DNA of 64,000 nucleotides, from the NCBI RefSeq assembly GCF_037126245.1, contig NZ_CP136925.1:2806001-2870000 (forward strand), read 5' to 3'. The notes under the pieces were generated by a model. It did no database searches and was not told where the DNA came from. It saw only the letters and a list, made by a program, of their open reading frames with translations. Position 1 is the stretch's first letter. Every line of letters starts with the position of its first letter. The DNA comes from Mangrovimonas cancribranchiae. GTDB lineage: Bacteria; Bacteroidota; Bacteroidia; Flavobacteriales; Flavobacteriaceae. Below, one piece after another: positions 17,567 to 25,071 of this stretch. Position numbers and translations under genes: made by a program.

Positions 17567-17971
17567 ATGAAGAAAACCCTAGCAATATTACTTATTTTAC
17601 TTACTTTTTCATGTTCTGTAGAAGATGATTCTCCAGAAACATATCATGAGATTTTACCTGTAGAATCAGCTATTGTGCCGGATGAATTTGAACTTAACGA
17701 AGTTTATGACATTCAACTAACTTATATTCGTCCTACAAATTGCCATGCGTTTTACGATATTTATTACGCCAAATCTGAAAACGAAAGAACAGTGGCTATA
17801 ATTTCAACAGTATTTCCAAACGATGCTTGCGAAACTATTGATGCCGAACTTGAAATCTCTTTCAACTTTAAACCAACAGAAACAGGATCGTATATATTTA
17901 AGTTTTGGCAAGGAGAAGATGATAATGGCGAAGACGAATATATGATTGTTGAAGTACCTGTTGTAGAATGA
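17567..17971 (+). CDS. Small putative lipoprotein of unknown function
   Basis: The 134-residue protein starts 'MKKTLAILLILLTFSCSVEDDSPE', a lipoprotein signal with cysteine at 16, followed by an acidic linker and a likely all-beta domain. Cysteines in 'TNCHAFYDIYY' and 'NDACETID' could pair. I do not recognise a named family. It lies 24 nt upstream of an ECF-type sigma factor on the same strand. It is therefore probably the first gene of a three-gene unit (lipoprotein, sigma factor, membrane-barrel protein) and could be its sensor or target. That role is inferred from position only. Confidence 0.7.
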   Translation: MKKTLAILLILLTFSCSVEDDSPETYHEILPVESAIVPDEFELNEVYDIQLTYIRPTNCHAFYDIYYAKSENERTVAIISTVFPNDACETIDAELEISFNFKPTETGSYIFKFWQGEDDNGEDEYMIVEVPVVE

Positions 17972-17995
17972 ATTTAAAAATTAATACACTTTCAT

Positions 17996-18541
17996 TTGGG
18001 TTTAAAAAAACTCATACAAAAATGTAGTAACAATGATACTAAAGCGCAAGGCGAACTTTACCATCTCTTTTCGAGAACACTGTTTTCTATTTGCTTAAAG
18101 TATTCTAGAAACTACGCTGAGGCAGAAGATAATCTGCAAGATACCTTTGTGACTATTTTTAAAAAAATATCACAATATAAAGGTAAAGGTTCTTTTGAAG
18201 GTTGGATGAAACGCATTGCTATAAACACAGCGTTGCAACGGTATAGAAAACAAGATGTTTTTGAAATTATCGATGAAGAAAATATTGAAAGTAATCAAGT
18301 TGATATAAATGATGACATTGATATTCCTTTAGACTATTTATTAGAATGTGTGCAAGAATTACCCGACAGATACAGACTGGTTTTTAACCTTTATGTGTTA
18401 GACGGGTTTTCACATAAAGACATTTCAGAAATGCTTTCCATTTCAACAGGAACATCAAAATCTAACCTTTCCAGAGCAAGAGCTATTTTAAAAGAAAAGG
18501 TGACGCATTATTTAGAAAAAACAAACTCACAATCATTATAA
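17996..18541 (+). CDS. ECF-type RNA polymerase sigma factor
   Basis: The 181-residue protein has sigma region 2 ('LYHLFSRTLFSICLKYSRNYAEAEDNLQDTFVTIFKKI', then 'FEGWMKRIAINTALQRYRK') and region 4 ('LPDRYRLVFNLYVLDGFSHKDISEMLSISTGTSKSNLSRARAILK'). The start is TTG at 17996. No in-frame ATG occurs before the Met in 'GWMKR', and a TAA at 17975 closes the frame upstream. Homologous starts of the MSLKKLIQxC type support this choice. It directs polymerase to a specific promoter set. The gene 3 nt downstream encodes an anti-sigma-like membrane protein, its probable regulator. Target genes are unknown. Confidence 0.92.
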   Translation: MGLKKLIQKCSNNDTKAQGELYHLFSRTLFSICLKYSRNYAEAEDNLQDTFVTIFKKISQYKGKGSFEGWMKRIAINTALQRYRKQDVFEIIDEENIESNQVDINDDIDIPLDYLLECVQELPDRYRLVFNLYVLDGFSHKDISEMLSISTGTSKSNLSRARAILKEKVTHYLEKTNSQSL

Positions 18542-18544
18542 TAA

Positions 18545-20095
18545 ATGAGTGATAAAAAACATATAGACAGAATTTTTCAAGAAAAATTCAAAGATTTTGA
18601 AGCCTCACCAAGCAAACAAGTTTGGGAAGGCATTCAAAATGAGCTTCATCAATCTGAGAATAATAAAACGCCAAAAGCTATTCCTTTTTGGGTTAAACTT
18701 TCTAGCGTGGCAGCTATTTTAATTTTTATACTCGCTATAAGTGGTTTACTACAAATGGATTTTAACGAGAATGAAGAAAAAAAACCTACTGTTGTTAACA
18801 CGAATACTAATAATATAAAAACAGCAGAAAACGACTCTCCTTCTAGTACAAAAACGCTTAATACAAACGCTTCCAAAAATGCATCAATAGAAGAAAGTGA
18901 TAAGCAAGAGGTTTTGTTAAAACAAAAGCAAAACATAAAAACAAAGCAATATGTTTCTACGCCTTCAAAAACAGTTTCTAATAAAGCATTAACCGAAAGC
19001 GGCAAGACAGCTTCTAACACAAGTACTGTGACAAAAAACACAGGGCGTAAAAATATGGCAAGTGCCAATAAAACTCAAAACACAACACAATTAGCTAATA
19101 CAAACCAAACACCTGTTAATACAAAAAATCGTACTAACTCTTTAAAACAAAAGAATATTTATCAAGCTTCTAATGATGAAAGTAGTATTTATTCTTATTC
19201 TTCAACAGCAAAAAATAGCATTACAGAAATAGAAAGCTATTTAAGCCCTAACTTAAAAACAACTATACCTAAAAATGGAATAACCGCAGATACCTTAATA
19301 ACAATTCATACAGAAAATGCTATAGAAAAAGCAATAGCCACAGCTAAAGAAGCCGAACAAAATAATGAAGAAGAAAACGTAACAAACAGGTGGCAAGTTA
19401 GTGCTAACATTGCCCCTGTTTATTACAACTCTTTTGGCGATGGCTCACATATTGATGAGCAATTTGTAGGAAACTCTAAAACTGGAGAAGTTAACACAAG
19501 TTATGGTGTTAATGTAAGTTATGCTTTAAATAAAAAATGGGCGCTTAGAACAGGTATAAATTCATTAAATTTAAGTTACGATACTAATGGTGTCATCTTA
19601 TACGAAAGCGCAGGAAATCAGCAAATTTCTCCTTTAAAGAATGTCTCTTTATCGTCCAGTAGTCAAAATATTGCTGCTATTAGCTCTAATACTATTCAGG
19701 CCTCTAATGTTCCTGAAATATTCTCTCAAAACTACAATGCAGCTATTAGTCAACGATTGAGCTATTTTGAAATTCCTATAGAAATAGAATACAATTTATT
19801 GGAAAGTAGATTTGGAATACAAGTTATTGGTGGTGTTAGCACCTTTTTCCTAGACGACAATCAGATTTATTCTGAATTTGATGGCTATAAAAATCATATT
19901 GGCGAAGCAAACAATATTAACGATTTAAGTTTTAGTGGTAACCTTGGGCTTGGTTTTAACTATAAATTTACCGATACGTTTAAATTTAATTTAGAACCAA
20001 CATTTAAGTATCAATTTAACGCATACGAAAACACGTCTGGTAATTTTAACCCATATATTATTGGCGTGTATTCAGGATTTAGTTTTAGGTTTTAG
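18545..20095 (+). CDS. Anti-sigma-like inner-membrane protein with C-terminal outer-membrane beta-barrel domain
   Basis: The 516-residue protein has an odd layout. Residues 1-45 are soluble and hydrophilic ('HIDRIFQEKFKDFEASPSKQVW'), as expected for a cytoplasmic sigma-binding tail. Residues ~47-69 form one membrane helix. Residues ~75-280 are low-complexity Asn/Thr/Lys/Ser-rich spacer. From about 284 ('RWQVSANIAPVYYNSFGDGS') to the end there are alternating beta strands finishing 'GVYSGFSFRF', a terminal Phe typical of outer-membrane barrels. It starts 3 nt after the sigma factor stop. The inference is a protein bridging both membranes that could hold the sigma factor and respond to envelope state; the barrel could instead be a soluble beta domain. 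Confidence 0.75.
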   Translation: MSDKKHIDRIFQEKFKDFEASPSKQVWEGIQNELHQSENNKTPKAIPFWVKLSSVAAILIFILAISGLLQMDFNENEEKKPTVVNTNTNNIKTAENDSPSSTKTLNTNASKNASIEESDKQEVLLKQKQNIKTKQYVSTPSKTVSNKALTESGKTASNTSTVTKNTGRKNMASANKTQNTTQLANTNQTPVNTKNRTNSLKQKNIYQASNDESSIYSYSSTAKNSITEIESYLSPNLKTTIPKNGITADTLITIHTENAIEKAIATAKEAEQNNEEENVTNRWQVSANIAPVYYNSFGDGSHIDEQFVGNSKTGEVNTSYGVNVSYALNKKWALRTGINSLNLSYDTNGVILYESAGNQQISPLKNVSLSSSSQNIAAISSNTIQASNVPEIFSQNYNAAISQRLSYFEIPIEIEYNLLESRFGIQVIGGVSTFFLDDNQIYSEFDGYKNHIGEANNINDLSFSGNLGLGFNYKFTDTFKFNLEPTFKYQFNAYENTSGNFNPYIIGVYSGFSFRF

Positions 20096-20149
20096 TTGGT
20101 TAAGCTAGAATTATTATTGAAAGTAACCATAAGTGCCTTCAATAATATA

Positions 20150-20183
20150 AAAAAGTCACTTAGTGCCATAGGTGGCTTTTTTT
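20150..20183. terminator. Bidirectional terminator between barrel protein and plsC
   Basis: AAAAGTCAC (20151-20159) pairs with GTGGCTTTT (20172-20180), with one G-U pair, followed by more Ts on the plus strand and As on the other side. It serves the two convergent genes. Confidence 0.75.
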
Positions 20184-20916
20184 AATTAAATACCTTTAAT
20201 TGCTTTAATATAACCTCTCTTGCTTCCAGATTAAGAGTTCTCGTATCTTTAATAGTTAATTCCTCAGTGCTTAAAAACTTATGAATTTTCACGCGCATCT
20301 TTCCAGGACTTCCACTAAAAAATGTGTAAGAAAATCGCTTTTTATTATCGGCAAAAGTTAAAGGCACAACAGGAATTTGGTGCTTTATGGCCAACCTAAA
20401 CGCACCATCTTTAAAATCGTCTAACATAATGCTTTCCTCTGGCACACCACCTTCAGGGAAAATACATATACTTAAGCCTTGCTTTAATCGTCTTTGTGCA
20501 CTTAAAAACACCGCTTTTCGGCTTTTTTCAGAACTTCTATCTACCAAAATACAGGTGCGCTTATAGAAAAAACCAAACAACGGAATTTTTGCCAACTCTT
20601 GTTTGCCAACAAAGACAAACGGATTTTTAACCGATACCAACATTAACATTATATCTGTCATCGATGTATGGTTTGCTATAAACATATAACTTTTCTTAGG
20701 CTCTGGTACTTGCTCACGTACAATTTGATATCTAAATCCCATACCTATTAAAATAAACTTAGCCCAAAATCTTGCCAACTTAAAAAAGAAGGGATACCAC
20801 GCTTCTTTTGATATAGAAATTAATAAAATAGGAAACAATACTATAATTGGTAAAGCTACCAAAATATAAAACCAGATACGGTATAACGCCCACAAAGGAT
20901 ACTTTAACACTTTCAT
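20182..20916 (-). CDS. plsC: 1-acyl-sn-glycerol-3-phosphate acyltransferase
   Basis: The 244-residue inner-membrane enzyme acylates lysophosphatidate in phospholipid synthesis. The catalytic HX4D motif is in 'ANHTSMTDIMLM'. 'VGKQELAKIPLFGFFYKRTCILVDRSS' and 'FPEGGVPEE' are the other acyltransferase blocks. Two N-terminal membrane helices precede them. An in-frame ATG at 20925 lies inside the TATTTTTG promoter box, so the ATG at 20916 is chosen; the mRNA would be leaderless or nearly so. It is convergent with the barrel-protein gene. Confidence 0.92.
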   Translation of the reverse strand: MKVLKYPLWALYRIWFYILVALPIIVLFPILLISISKEAWYPFFFKLARFWAKFILIGMGFRYQIVREQVPEPKKSYMFIANHTSMTDIMLMLVSVKNPFVFVGKQELAKIPLFGFFYKRTCILVDRSSEKSRKAVFLSAQRRLKQGLSICIFPEGGVPEESIMLDDFKDGAFRLAIKHQIPVVPLTFADNKKRFSYTFFSGSPGKMRVKIHKFLSTEELTIKDTRTLNLEAREVILKQLKVFN

Positions 20917-20922
20917 CGCGAA

Positions 20923-20930
20923 CAAAAATA
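20923..20930 (-). promoter_or_regulatory. -7 box of plsC, 6 nt from the start codon
   Basis: Minus strand TATTTTTG. Its final G is separated from the plsC ATG (20916) by only 6 nt, predicting a leaderless or near-leaderless transcript and excluding the start at 20925. Confidence 0.65.
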
Positions 20931-20983
20931 GTATTTATAAATTGATTATATTTAAAACATACTAACATTAAAAAAACACTATT

Positions 20984-21226
20984 ATGAGTTTACTTTATGC
21001 ATTATTAATTGGTGCCATTGCTGGTTGGTTAGCTGGAAAATTAATGAAAGGTGGTGGTTTTGGAGTCTTAATGAATATCATTTTAGGTATCATTGGTGGT
21101 ATTGTAGGTAATTGGGCTTTTGGCGCTTTAGGAATTTCTATTTCCGATGGTATAATTGGAGATGTAATTACTGGAGCCATTGGTGCCATCATCATTTTAT
21201 TCATCGCCGGGATTTTTAAAAAGTAA
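20984..21226 (+). CDS. GlsB/YeaQ/YmgE-type small membrane protein
   Basis: The 80-residue protein is almost entirely hydrophobic with three predicted membrane helices and glycine-rich packing ('AGWLAGKLMKGGGFGVLMNIILGIIGGIVGNWAFG'). This is the transglycosylase-associated / GlsB family pattern. Members are stress-linked inner-membrane proteins whose mechanism is unknown. It is monocistronic, with a terminator 23 nt after the stop. A TATATTTA box (20947-20954) lies 29 nt before the start as a possible promoter. The enzymatic name in databases is misleading, as no catalytic domain is present. Confidence 0.9.
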   Translation: MSLLYALLIGAIAGWLAGKLMKGGGFGVLMNIILGIIGGIVGNWAFGALGISISDGIIGDVITGAIGAIIILFIAGIFKK

Positions 21227-21249
21227 TTTACTCTTTAAAACTAAAACAT

Positions 21250-21277
21250 AAAGCGGTTCTTAGGAATCGCTTTTTTT
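21250..21277 (+). terminator. Rho-independent terminator of the GlsB-like gene
   Basis: AAAGCGGTTC (21250-21259), loop TTAG, GAATCGCTTT (21264-21273) with one G-U pair, then a T-run. Confidence 0.85.
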
Positions 21278-21293
21278 ATTAATAACATATAAC

Positions 21294-21301
21294 TACTTTT
21301 G
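21294..21301 (+). promoter_or_regulatory. -7 box of trpS
   Basis: TACTTTTG, an exact TAnnTTTG match, 56 nt before the trpS ATG. The leader would contain the hairpin at 21336-21352. Confidence 0.6.
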
Positions 21302-21335
21302 CTACTTATTTACAATCAAGTTTAACGTAACAAGA

Positions 21336-21352
21336 TTCCCGCTTATCGGGAA
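21336..21352 (+). repeat. Hairpin in the trpS leader, short member of the dispersed repeat family
   Basis: TTCCCG, loop CTTAT, CGGGAA ends 5 nt before the trpS start codon, so folding would crowd the ribosome entry site. The 'gattcccgc-ttat-cgggaa' design resembles the gattcctgc hairpins of the dispersed repeats. Confidence 0.55.
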
Positions 21353-21357
21353 GTACT

Positions 21358-22326
21358 ATGGCAAGAATACTTACAGGAATACAAAGTACAGGAATACCAC
21401 ATTTAGGCAATATTTTAGGCGCTGTTTTACCAGCAATAGAATTAGCAAACGACGACGCTAACGAATCGTTTTTATTTATTGCCAATATGCATACCCTAAC
21501 CCAAATTAAAAATGCTGAAGAATTAAGACAAAACACCTATGCTGTAGCAGCAACGTGGCTAGCTTTTGGATTAGATATTGAAAAAACAGTATTCTACAGA
21601 CAAAGCGATATTCCTCAAGTTACCGAACTCTCTTGGTACTTAAGCTGTTTCTTTCCATATCAACGTTTAACTCTGGCACATAGTTTTAAAGATAAAGCTG
21701 ATAGATTAGCCGATGTAAACACAGGACTTTTCACCTATCCAATGCTTATGGCTGCAGATATATTAGCTTACGATGCCGAGTTTGTTCCCGTTGGAAAAGA
21801 CCAACTACAACACCTTGAAATGACACGCGATGTAGCCGCTCGTTTTCATGCTAAAATGGGCGACACTTTTGTTATGCCAGAAGCCAAAATTCAAGAAAAC
21901 ACCAAATTGGTACCTGGAACCGATGGCGAAAAAATGAGTAAAAGCCGAAACAACTTTATCAATATCTTTTTGAATGACAAAAAACTACGTAAGCAGATTA
22001 TGTCTATTCAAACTGATAGTACACCTCTTGAAGATCCCAAAGATTGGAATACCTGCAACTGTTTTGCTATTTACAGTTTATTAGCTTCGGAAGAACAAAC
22101 CGCAGACATGAAAGCTAATTACGAAAATGGCGGCTATGGTTATGGGCATGCCAAACAAGCTCTTTTTGAATTGATTATTGAAAAATTTGCCGAGCCTCGT
22201 GAGAAGTTTCATTATTACATGAACAACCTTGAAGAAATTGACAAAGCACTTGCTGTTGGTGCCGAAAAAGCTAAAGTTGTTGCTAATAATGTGATTGGAA
22301 GAGTACGTGAAAAAGTGGGGTATTAA
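21358..22326 (+). CDS. trpS: Tryptophan--tRNA ligase
   Basis: The 322-residue class I synthetase charges tRNA-Trp. The HIGH-type motif appears as 'TGIPHLGNILGA' (residues ~11-22) and the KMSKS loop as 'GEKMSKSRNN'. 'MLMAADILAYDAEFVPVGKDQLQHLEMTRD' is the conserved Trp-binding region. Length matches bacterial TrpS. The start is fixed by the MARILTGIQSTG opening. The gene has its own promoter box and a leader hairpin next to the start. The stop overlaps the convergent dprA stop by 4 nt. Confidence 0.97.
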   Translation: MARILTGIQSTGIPHLGNILGAVLPAIELANDDANESFLFIANMHTLTQIKNAEELRQNTYAVAATWLAFGLDIEKTVFYRQSDIPQVTELSWYLSCFFPYQRLTLAHSFKDKADRLADVNTGLFTYPMLMAADILAYDAEFVPVGKDQLQHLEMTRDVAARFHAKMGDTFVMPEAKIQENTKLVPGTDGEKMSKSRNNFINIFLNDKKLRKQIMSIQTDSTPLEDPKDWNTCNCFAIYSLLASEEQTADMKANYENGGYGYGHAKQALFELIIEKFAEPREKFHYYMNNLEEIDKALAVGAEKAKVVANNVIGRVREKVGY

Positions 22327-23429
22327 ATTAATTCAAACTGTTTTCCTGGTAGTGGTCTAATAACACCTTTTAGCTCCATATTTAATAGAATGCTGGCCAT
22401 TTTATAAATAGGAATTTTACATTCGAGAGCGATCACATCTAAAAGCTGTTTATTGTGTTGTTTTAGGTAATTGTAGACCTTTTTTTCATCATCTCCCAAC
22501 TCAACAAACAATTGCTTTTGTATAGGTTGTTGTTTGGCGTCGTCTTCCAATTTCCAATTCAGCATTAAAGGAATATCCAACGGATTAGATAACAAATGTG
22601 CTTTTTGAAATTTAATTAAGTTATTACAACCTTCACTCATTTTATCTGTAACTCGTCCTGGTGCAGCAAATACGTCACGATTGTAAGAATTGGCAATATC
22701 TGCTGTAACAAGGCTGCCACCTTTTTCAGCCGATTCTATAACAACGGTTGCCTCACTTAATCCAGCTATAATTCGGTTCCGTTTTAAAAAGTTCTTTCTG
22801 TCAAAAACAGCTGTACTCCAAAAATCGGTAAAAAATCCTCCGTGTTTTTCAACATCGGCCACATACTTTTTATGAGTTTTAGGATAAATTTGATTAAGTC
22901 CATGCGCCAAACATCCAATGGTTTGCAAATTGTGTTTTAGAGCTGCTTTTTGCGCCGTAATATCCGTGCCATAAGCAAACCCTGATACAATAATAGGATT
23001 ATAAATTGCCATTTCTTCAATTAGTTTTTCGCAAAAAGCCATTCCATTAACCGTTATTTTTCTGGCACCCACAACACTTAATATCGGTTGGTTTTTTATG
23101 TTTATTTGCCCTCTTTGGAATAGTAAAATTGGACCATCAATACAGTGTTTTAAACGTTCGGGGTAATCTGAGTCTAAAAAATAAAGACACGTAATGTTAT
23201 TATTCTTTATATACTTTAGCTCCTCTTCGGCAGCTTTTAAATGATGTTTGCCAAAAACATCTCTAATCGTACTTGTGCCAATACCATCTATCTTTAATAG
23301 ATTTTGCTTCTTTTCGGTTAAAACAGCTTCAGGAGAACCACAATATTGAATTAATTTTTTTGCCGTAATATCACCAATATTTGGTATATGCTGTAAGGCT
23401 AACGTATAGATAAGCTGCTGTTCTGTCAT
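22323..23429 (-). CDS. dprA: DNA-processing protein DprA
   Basis: The 368-residue protein loads RecA on incoming single-stranded DNA during natural transformation. An N-terminal helix-hairpin-helix-like segment ('LQHIPNIGDITAKKLIQYCGS') precedes the Rossmann-like DprA domain. That domain contains 'LSVVGARKITVNGMAFCEKLIEEM', 'IVSGFAYGTDITAQKAAL', 'ATVVIESAEKGGSLVTADIA' and 'VFAAPGRVTDKMSEGCNNLI'. A C-terminal winged-helix-like part follows ('VYNYLKQHNKQLLDVIALECKIPIYKMASILLNMELKGVIR'), as in full-length DprA. It is divergent from the HU-CCDC81 gene and overlaps trpS tail-to-tail by 4 nt. Confidence 0.95.
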   Translation of the reverse strand: MTEQQLIYTLALQHIPNIGDITAKKLIQYCGSPEAVLTEKKQNLLKIDGIGTSTIRDVFGKHHLKAAEEELKYIKNNNITCLYFLDSDYPERLKHCIDGPILLFQRGQINIKNQPILSVVGARKITVNGMAFCEKLIEEMAIYNPIIVSGFAYGTDITAQKAALKHNLQTIGCLAHGLNQIYPKTHKKYVADVEKHGGFFTDFWSTAVFDRKNFLKRNRIIAGLSEATVVIESAEKGGSLVTADIANSYNRDVFAAPGRVTDKMSEGCNNLIKFQKAHLLSNPLDIPLMLNWKLEDDAKQQPIQKQLFVELGDDEKKVYNYLKQHNKQLLDVIALECKIPIYKMASILLNMELKGVIRPLPGKQFELI

Positions 23430-23520
23430 AGTATCTTTCTCATTTACAACCTACAAGAAACTAAATTTTAAGATGTTAATAAATAGTTAAGCCGGATTTT
23501 TATTCAACAACAAAAATTTA

Positions 23521-23528
23521 TACATTTG
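23521..23528 (+). promoter_or_regulatory. -7 box placed 4 nt before the HU-CCDC81-SPOR start codon
   Basis: TACATTTG followed by TTTT and the ATG at 23533. Such spacing leaves essentially no untranslated leader. Confidence 0.65.
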
Positions 23529-23532
23529 TTTT

Positions 23533-24471
23533 ATGCACATAGACTCTTACATAAGTGATTTATTATATCGTTACGATTGCGTGACAATTCCTGGGTTTGG
23601 AGCGTTTTTAACCACTCGTGTTTCTGCTAAGGTTCACGAAACAACTAACTCCTTTTATCCACCAAAAAAAGTGTTATCATTTAACGAGCAATTACAACAT
23701 AACGATGGATTGCTAAGCAGTTATATTGCCGAAGTTGAAAAAATCCCTTATGAGTCTGCTGTAAAAAAGCTTAACAAGCACGTTAAAGCTATTAAAGCCT
23801 ATTTAGTAGAAGGGGAAACCATTACTTTTGAAAACATTGGCGATTTAACATTAAATGAAGAAGGTAATATTATTTTCGATCCTTCATATCATATTAATTA
23901 TCTAACCGATGCGTTTGGCTTATCGCAATTTGTATCTCAAAACGTTACTCGCGAAGCTTACAAACAAGAGGTTGAAGCTATTGAGGAAACGGTACCTTTA
24001 ACAATTACTCCCGAAAAACGCCAAGCAAGACCCTATTTAAAATATGCTGCTATTGCTGTAATAGCTTTAGGTTTGGGTGGCTTTTTAGGGGCTAATTATT
24101 ACGTTAACCAAATAGAAACCCAAAATCAAATAGCCCAAGAAGAAGCCAACAAGCAACTAGAAAACAAAATACAAGAAGCCACATTTGTTATTGACAACCC
24201 GTTGCCTGCTGTTACCCTAAACGTGAAAAAGCAAACAGGTAATTATCATATTATTGCTGGAGCATTTCGTGTAGAAGAAAATAGCGATAAAAAAGTATCG
24301 CAATTAAAAGCGCTTGGATATCCTGCAAGAAAAATTGGTCAAAACCGTTATGGTTTACACGAAGTGGTTTATGCTAGCTACGAGAATCGTTTGGAAGCCT
24401 TAGACGCCTTACGTGAGGTTAAAAATAACCATAATACTGCTGCTTGGTTATTGGTTAAAGCCTTAGACTAA
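23533..24471 (+). CDS. HU-CCDC81-type and SPOR-domain membrane protein
   Basis: The 312-residue protein has an N-terminal pair of HU-like domains of the CCDC81 type ('MHIDSYISDLLYRYDCVTIPGFGAFLTTRVSA', then 'AVKKLNKHVKAIKAYLVEGETITFENIGDL'). A membrane helix follows at about residues 175-195 and a C-terminal SPOR domain from about 237 ('NYHIIAGAFRVEENSDKKVSQLKALGYPARK'). SPOR domains bind denuded glycan strands at division septa. HU-like domains bind DNA or act as assembly modules, so the protein could link cytoplasmic DNA or protein with septal wall; this is inference. A short coiled segment ('EEANKQLENKIQEA') follows the helix. It is divergent from dprA, with a promoter box almost touching the start codon. 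Confidence 0.88.
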   Translation: MHIDSYISDLLYRYDCVTIPGFGAFLTTRVSAKVHETTNSFYPPKKVLSFNEQLQHNDGLLSSYIAEVEKIPYESAVKKLNKHVKAIKAYLVEGETITFENIGDLTLNEEGNIIFDPSYHINYLTDAFGLSQFVSQNVTREAYKQEVEAIEETVPLTITPEKRQARPYLKYAAIAVIALGLGGFLGANYYVNQIETQNQIAQEEANKQLENKIQEATFVIDNPLPAVTLNVKKQTGNYHIIAGAFRVEENSDKKVSQLKALGYPARKIGQNRYGLHEVVYASYENRLEALDALREVKNNHNTAAWLLVKALD

Positions 24472-24524
24472 ACGTCCTTTTTAATTTTAATTAAAATTTA
24501 ATACGGTGTCTTTTTTATTCGCCT

Positions 24525-24532
24525 TACCTTTG
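24525..24532 (+). promoter_or_regulatory. -7 box of the thioesterase gene; fixes its start
   Basis: TACCTTTG. Transcription would begin a few bases downstream, so an in-frame ATG at 24506 upstream of the box cannot be used; the ATG at 24554 is correct. Confidence 0.65.
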
Positions 24533-24553
24533 CATTTTCAATGTTACAATGTT

Positions 24554-25063
24554 ATGGCACCTAAAACACCGGAACAATCTAAAACCACAATGACCGACTT
24601 GGTTTTACCAAGCGAAACCAACCCCTTAAACAACTTATTTGGTGGTGAATTATTAGCGCGTATGGATCGTGCTGCAAGTATTGCTGCCAGACGTCATTCC
24701 AGACGTATTGTAGTAACCGCATCGGTAAACCATGTGGCGTTTAATCGTGCTGTGCCTTTAGGAAGTGTGGTTACTGTTGAAGCTAAAGTATCGCGTGCGT
24801 TTAAAACCTCTATGGAAGTGTTTTTAGATGTTTGGATTGAAGATCGCGAGTCTGGTGTACGCACCAAAGCTAACGAAGCTATTTATACCTTTGTTGCCGT
24901 TGATGAAACGGGACGTCCTGTGGATATTCCAGAAATCACTCCTGAAAGTGAACTTGAAAAAGCCCGTTACGATGCTGCTTTACGCCGTAAGCAACTTAGT
25001 TTAGTGCTTGCTGGTAAAATGAAAGCTCACGATGCTACAGAGCTTAAAGCCTTGTTTGAATAG
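24554..25063 (+). CDS. Acyl-CoA thioesterase, hotdog fold
   Basis: The 169-residue cytoplasmic protein resembles YciA/BACH-type thioesterases that hydrolyse acyl-CoA to free acid and CoA. Conserved elements are 'TMTDLVLPSETNPLNNLFGGELLARMDRAASIAARRHSRRIVVTASV', carrying the N-x-F-G-G catalytic loop, and 'VAFNRAVPLGSVVTVEAKVSRAF'. The start was moved from 24506 to 24554: the promoter box at 24525-24532 lies between them, and the upstream 16 residues look unlike the family. The acyl chain preference is unknown. The next gene is convergent, 8 nt away, with no terminator visible. Confidence 0.9.
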   Translation: MAPKTPEQSKTTMTDLVLPSETNPLNNLFGGELLARMDRAASIAARRHSRRIVVTASVNHVAFNRAVPLGSVVTVEAKVSRAFKTSMEVFLDVWIEDRESGVRTKANEAIYTFVAVDETGRPVDIPEITPESELEKARYDAALRRKQLSLVLAGKMKAHDATELKALFE

Positions 25064-25071
25064 GGTTTAGT

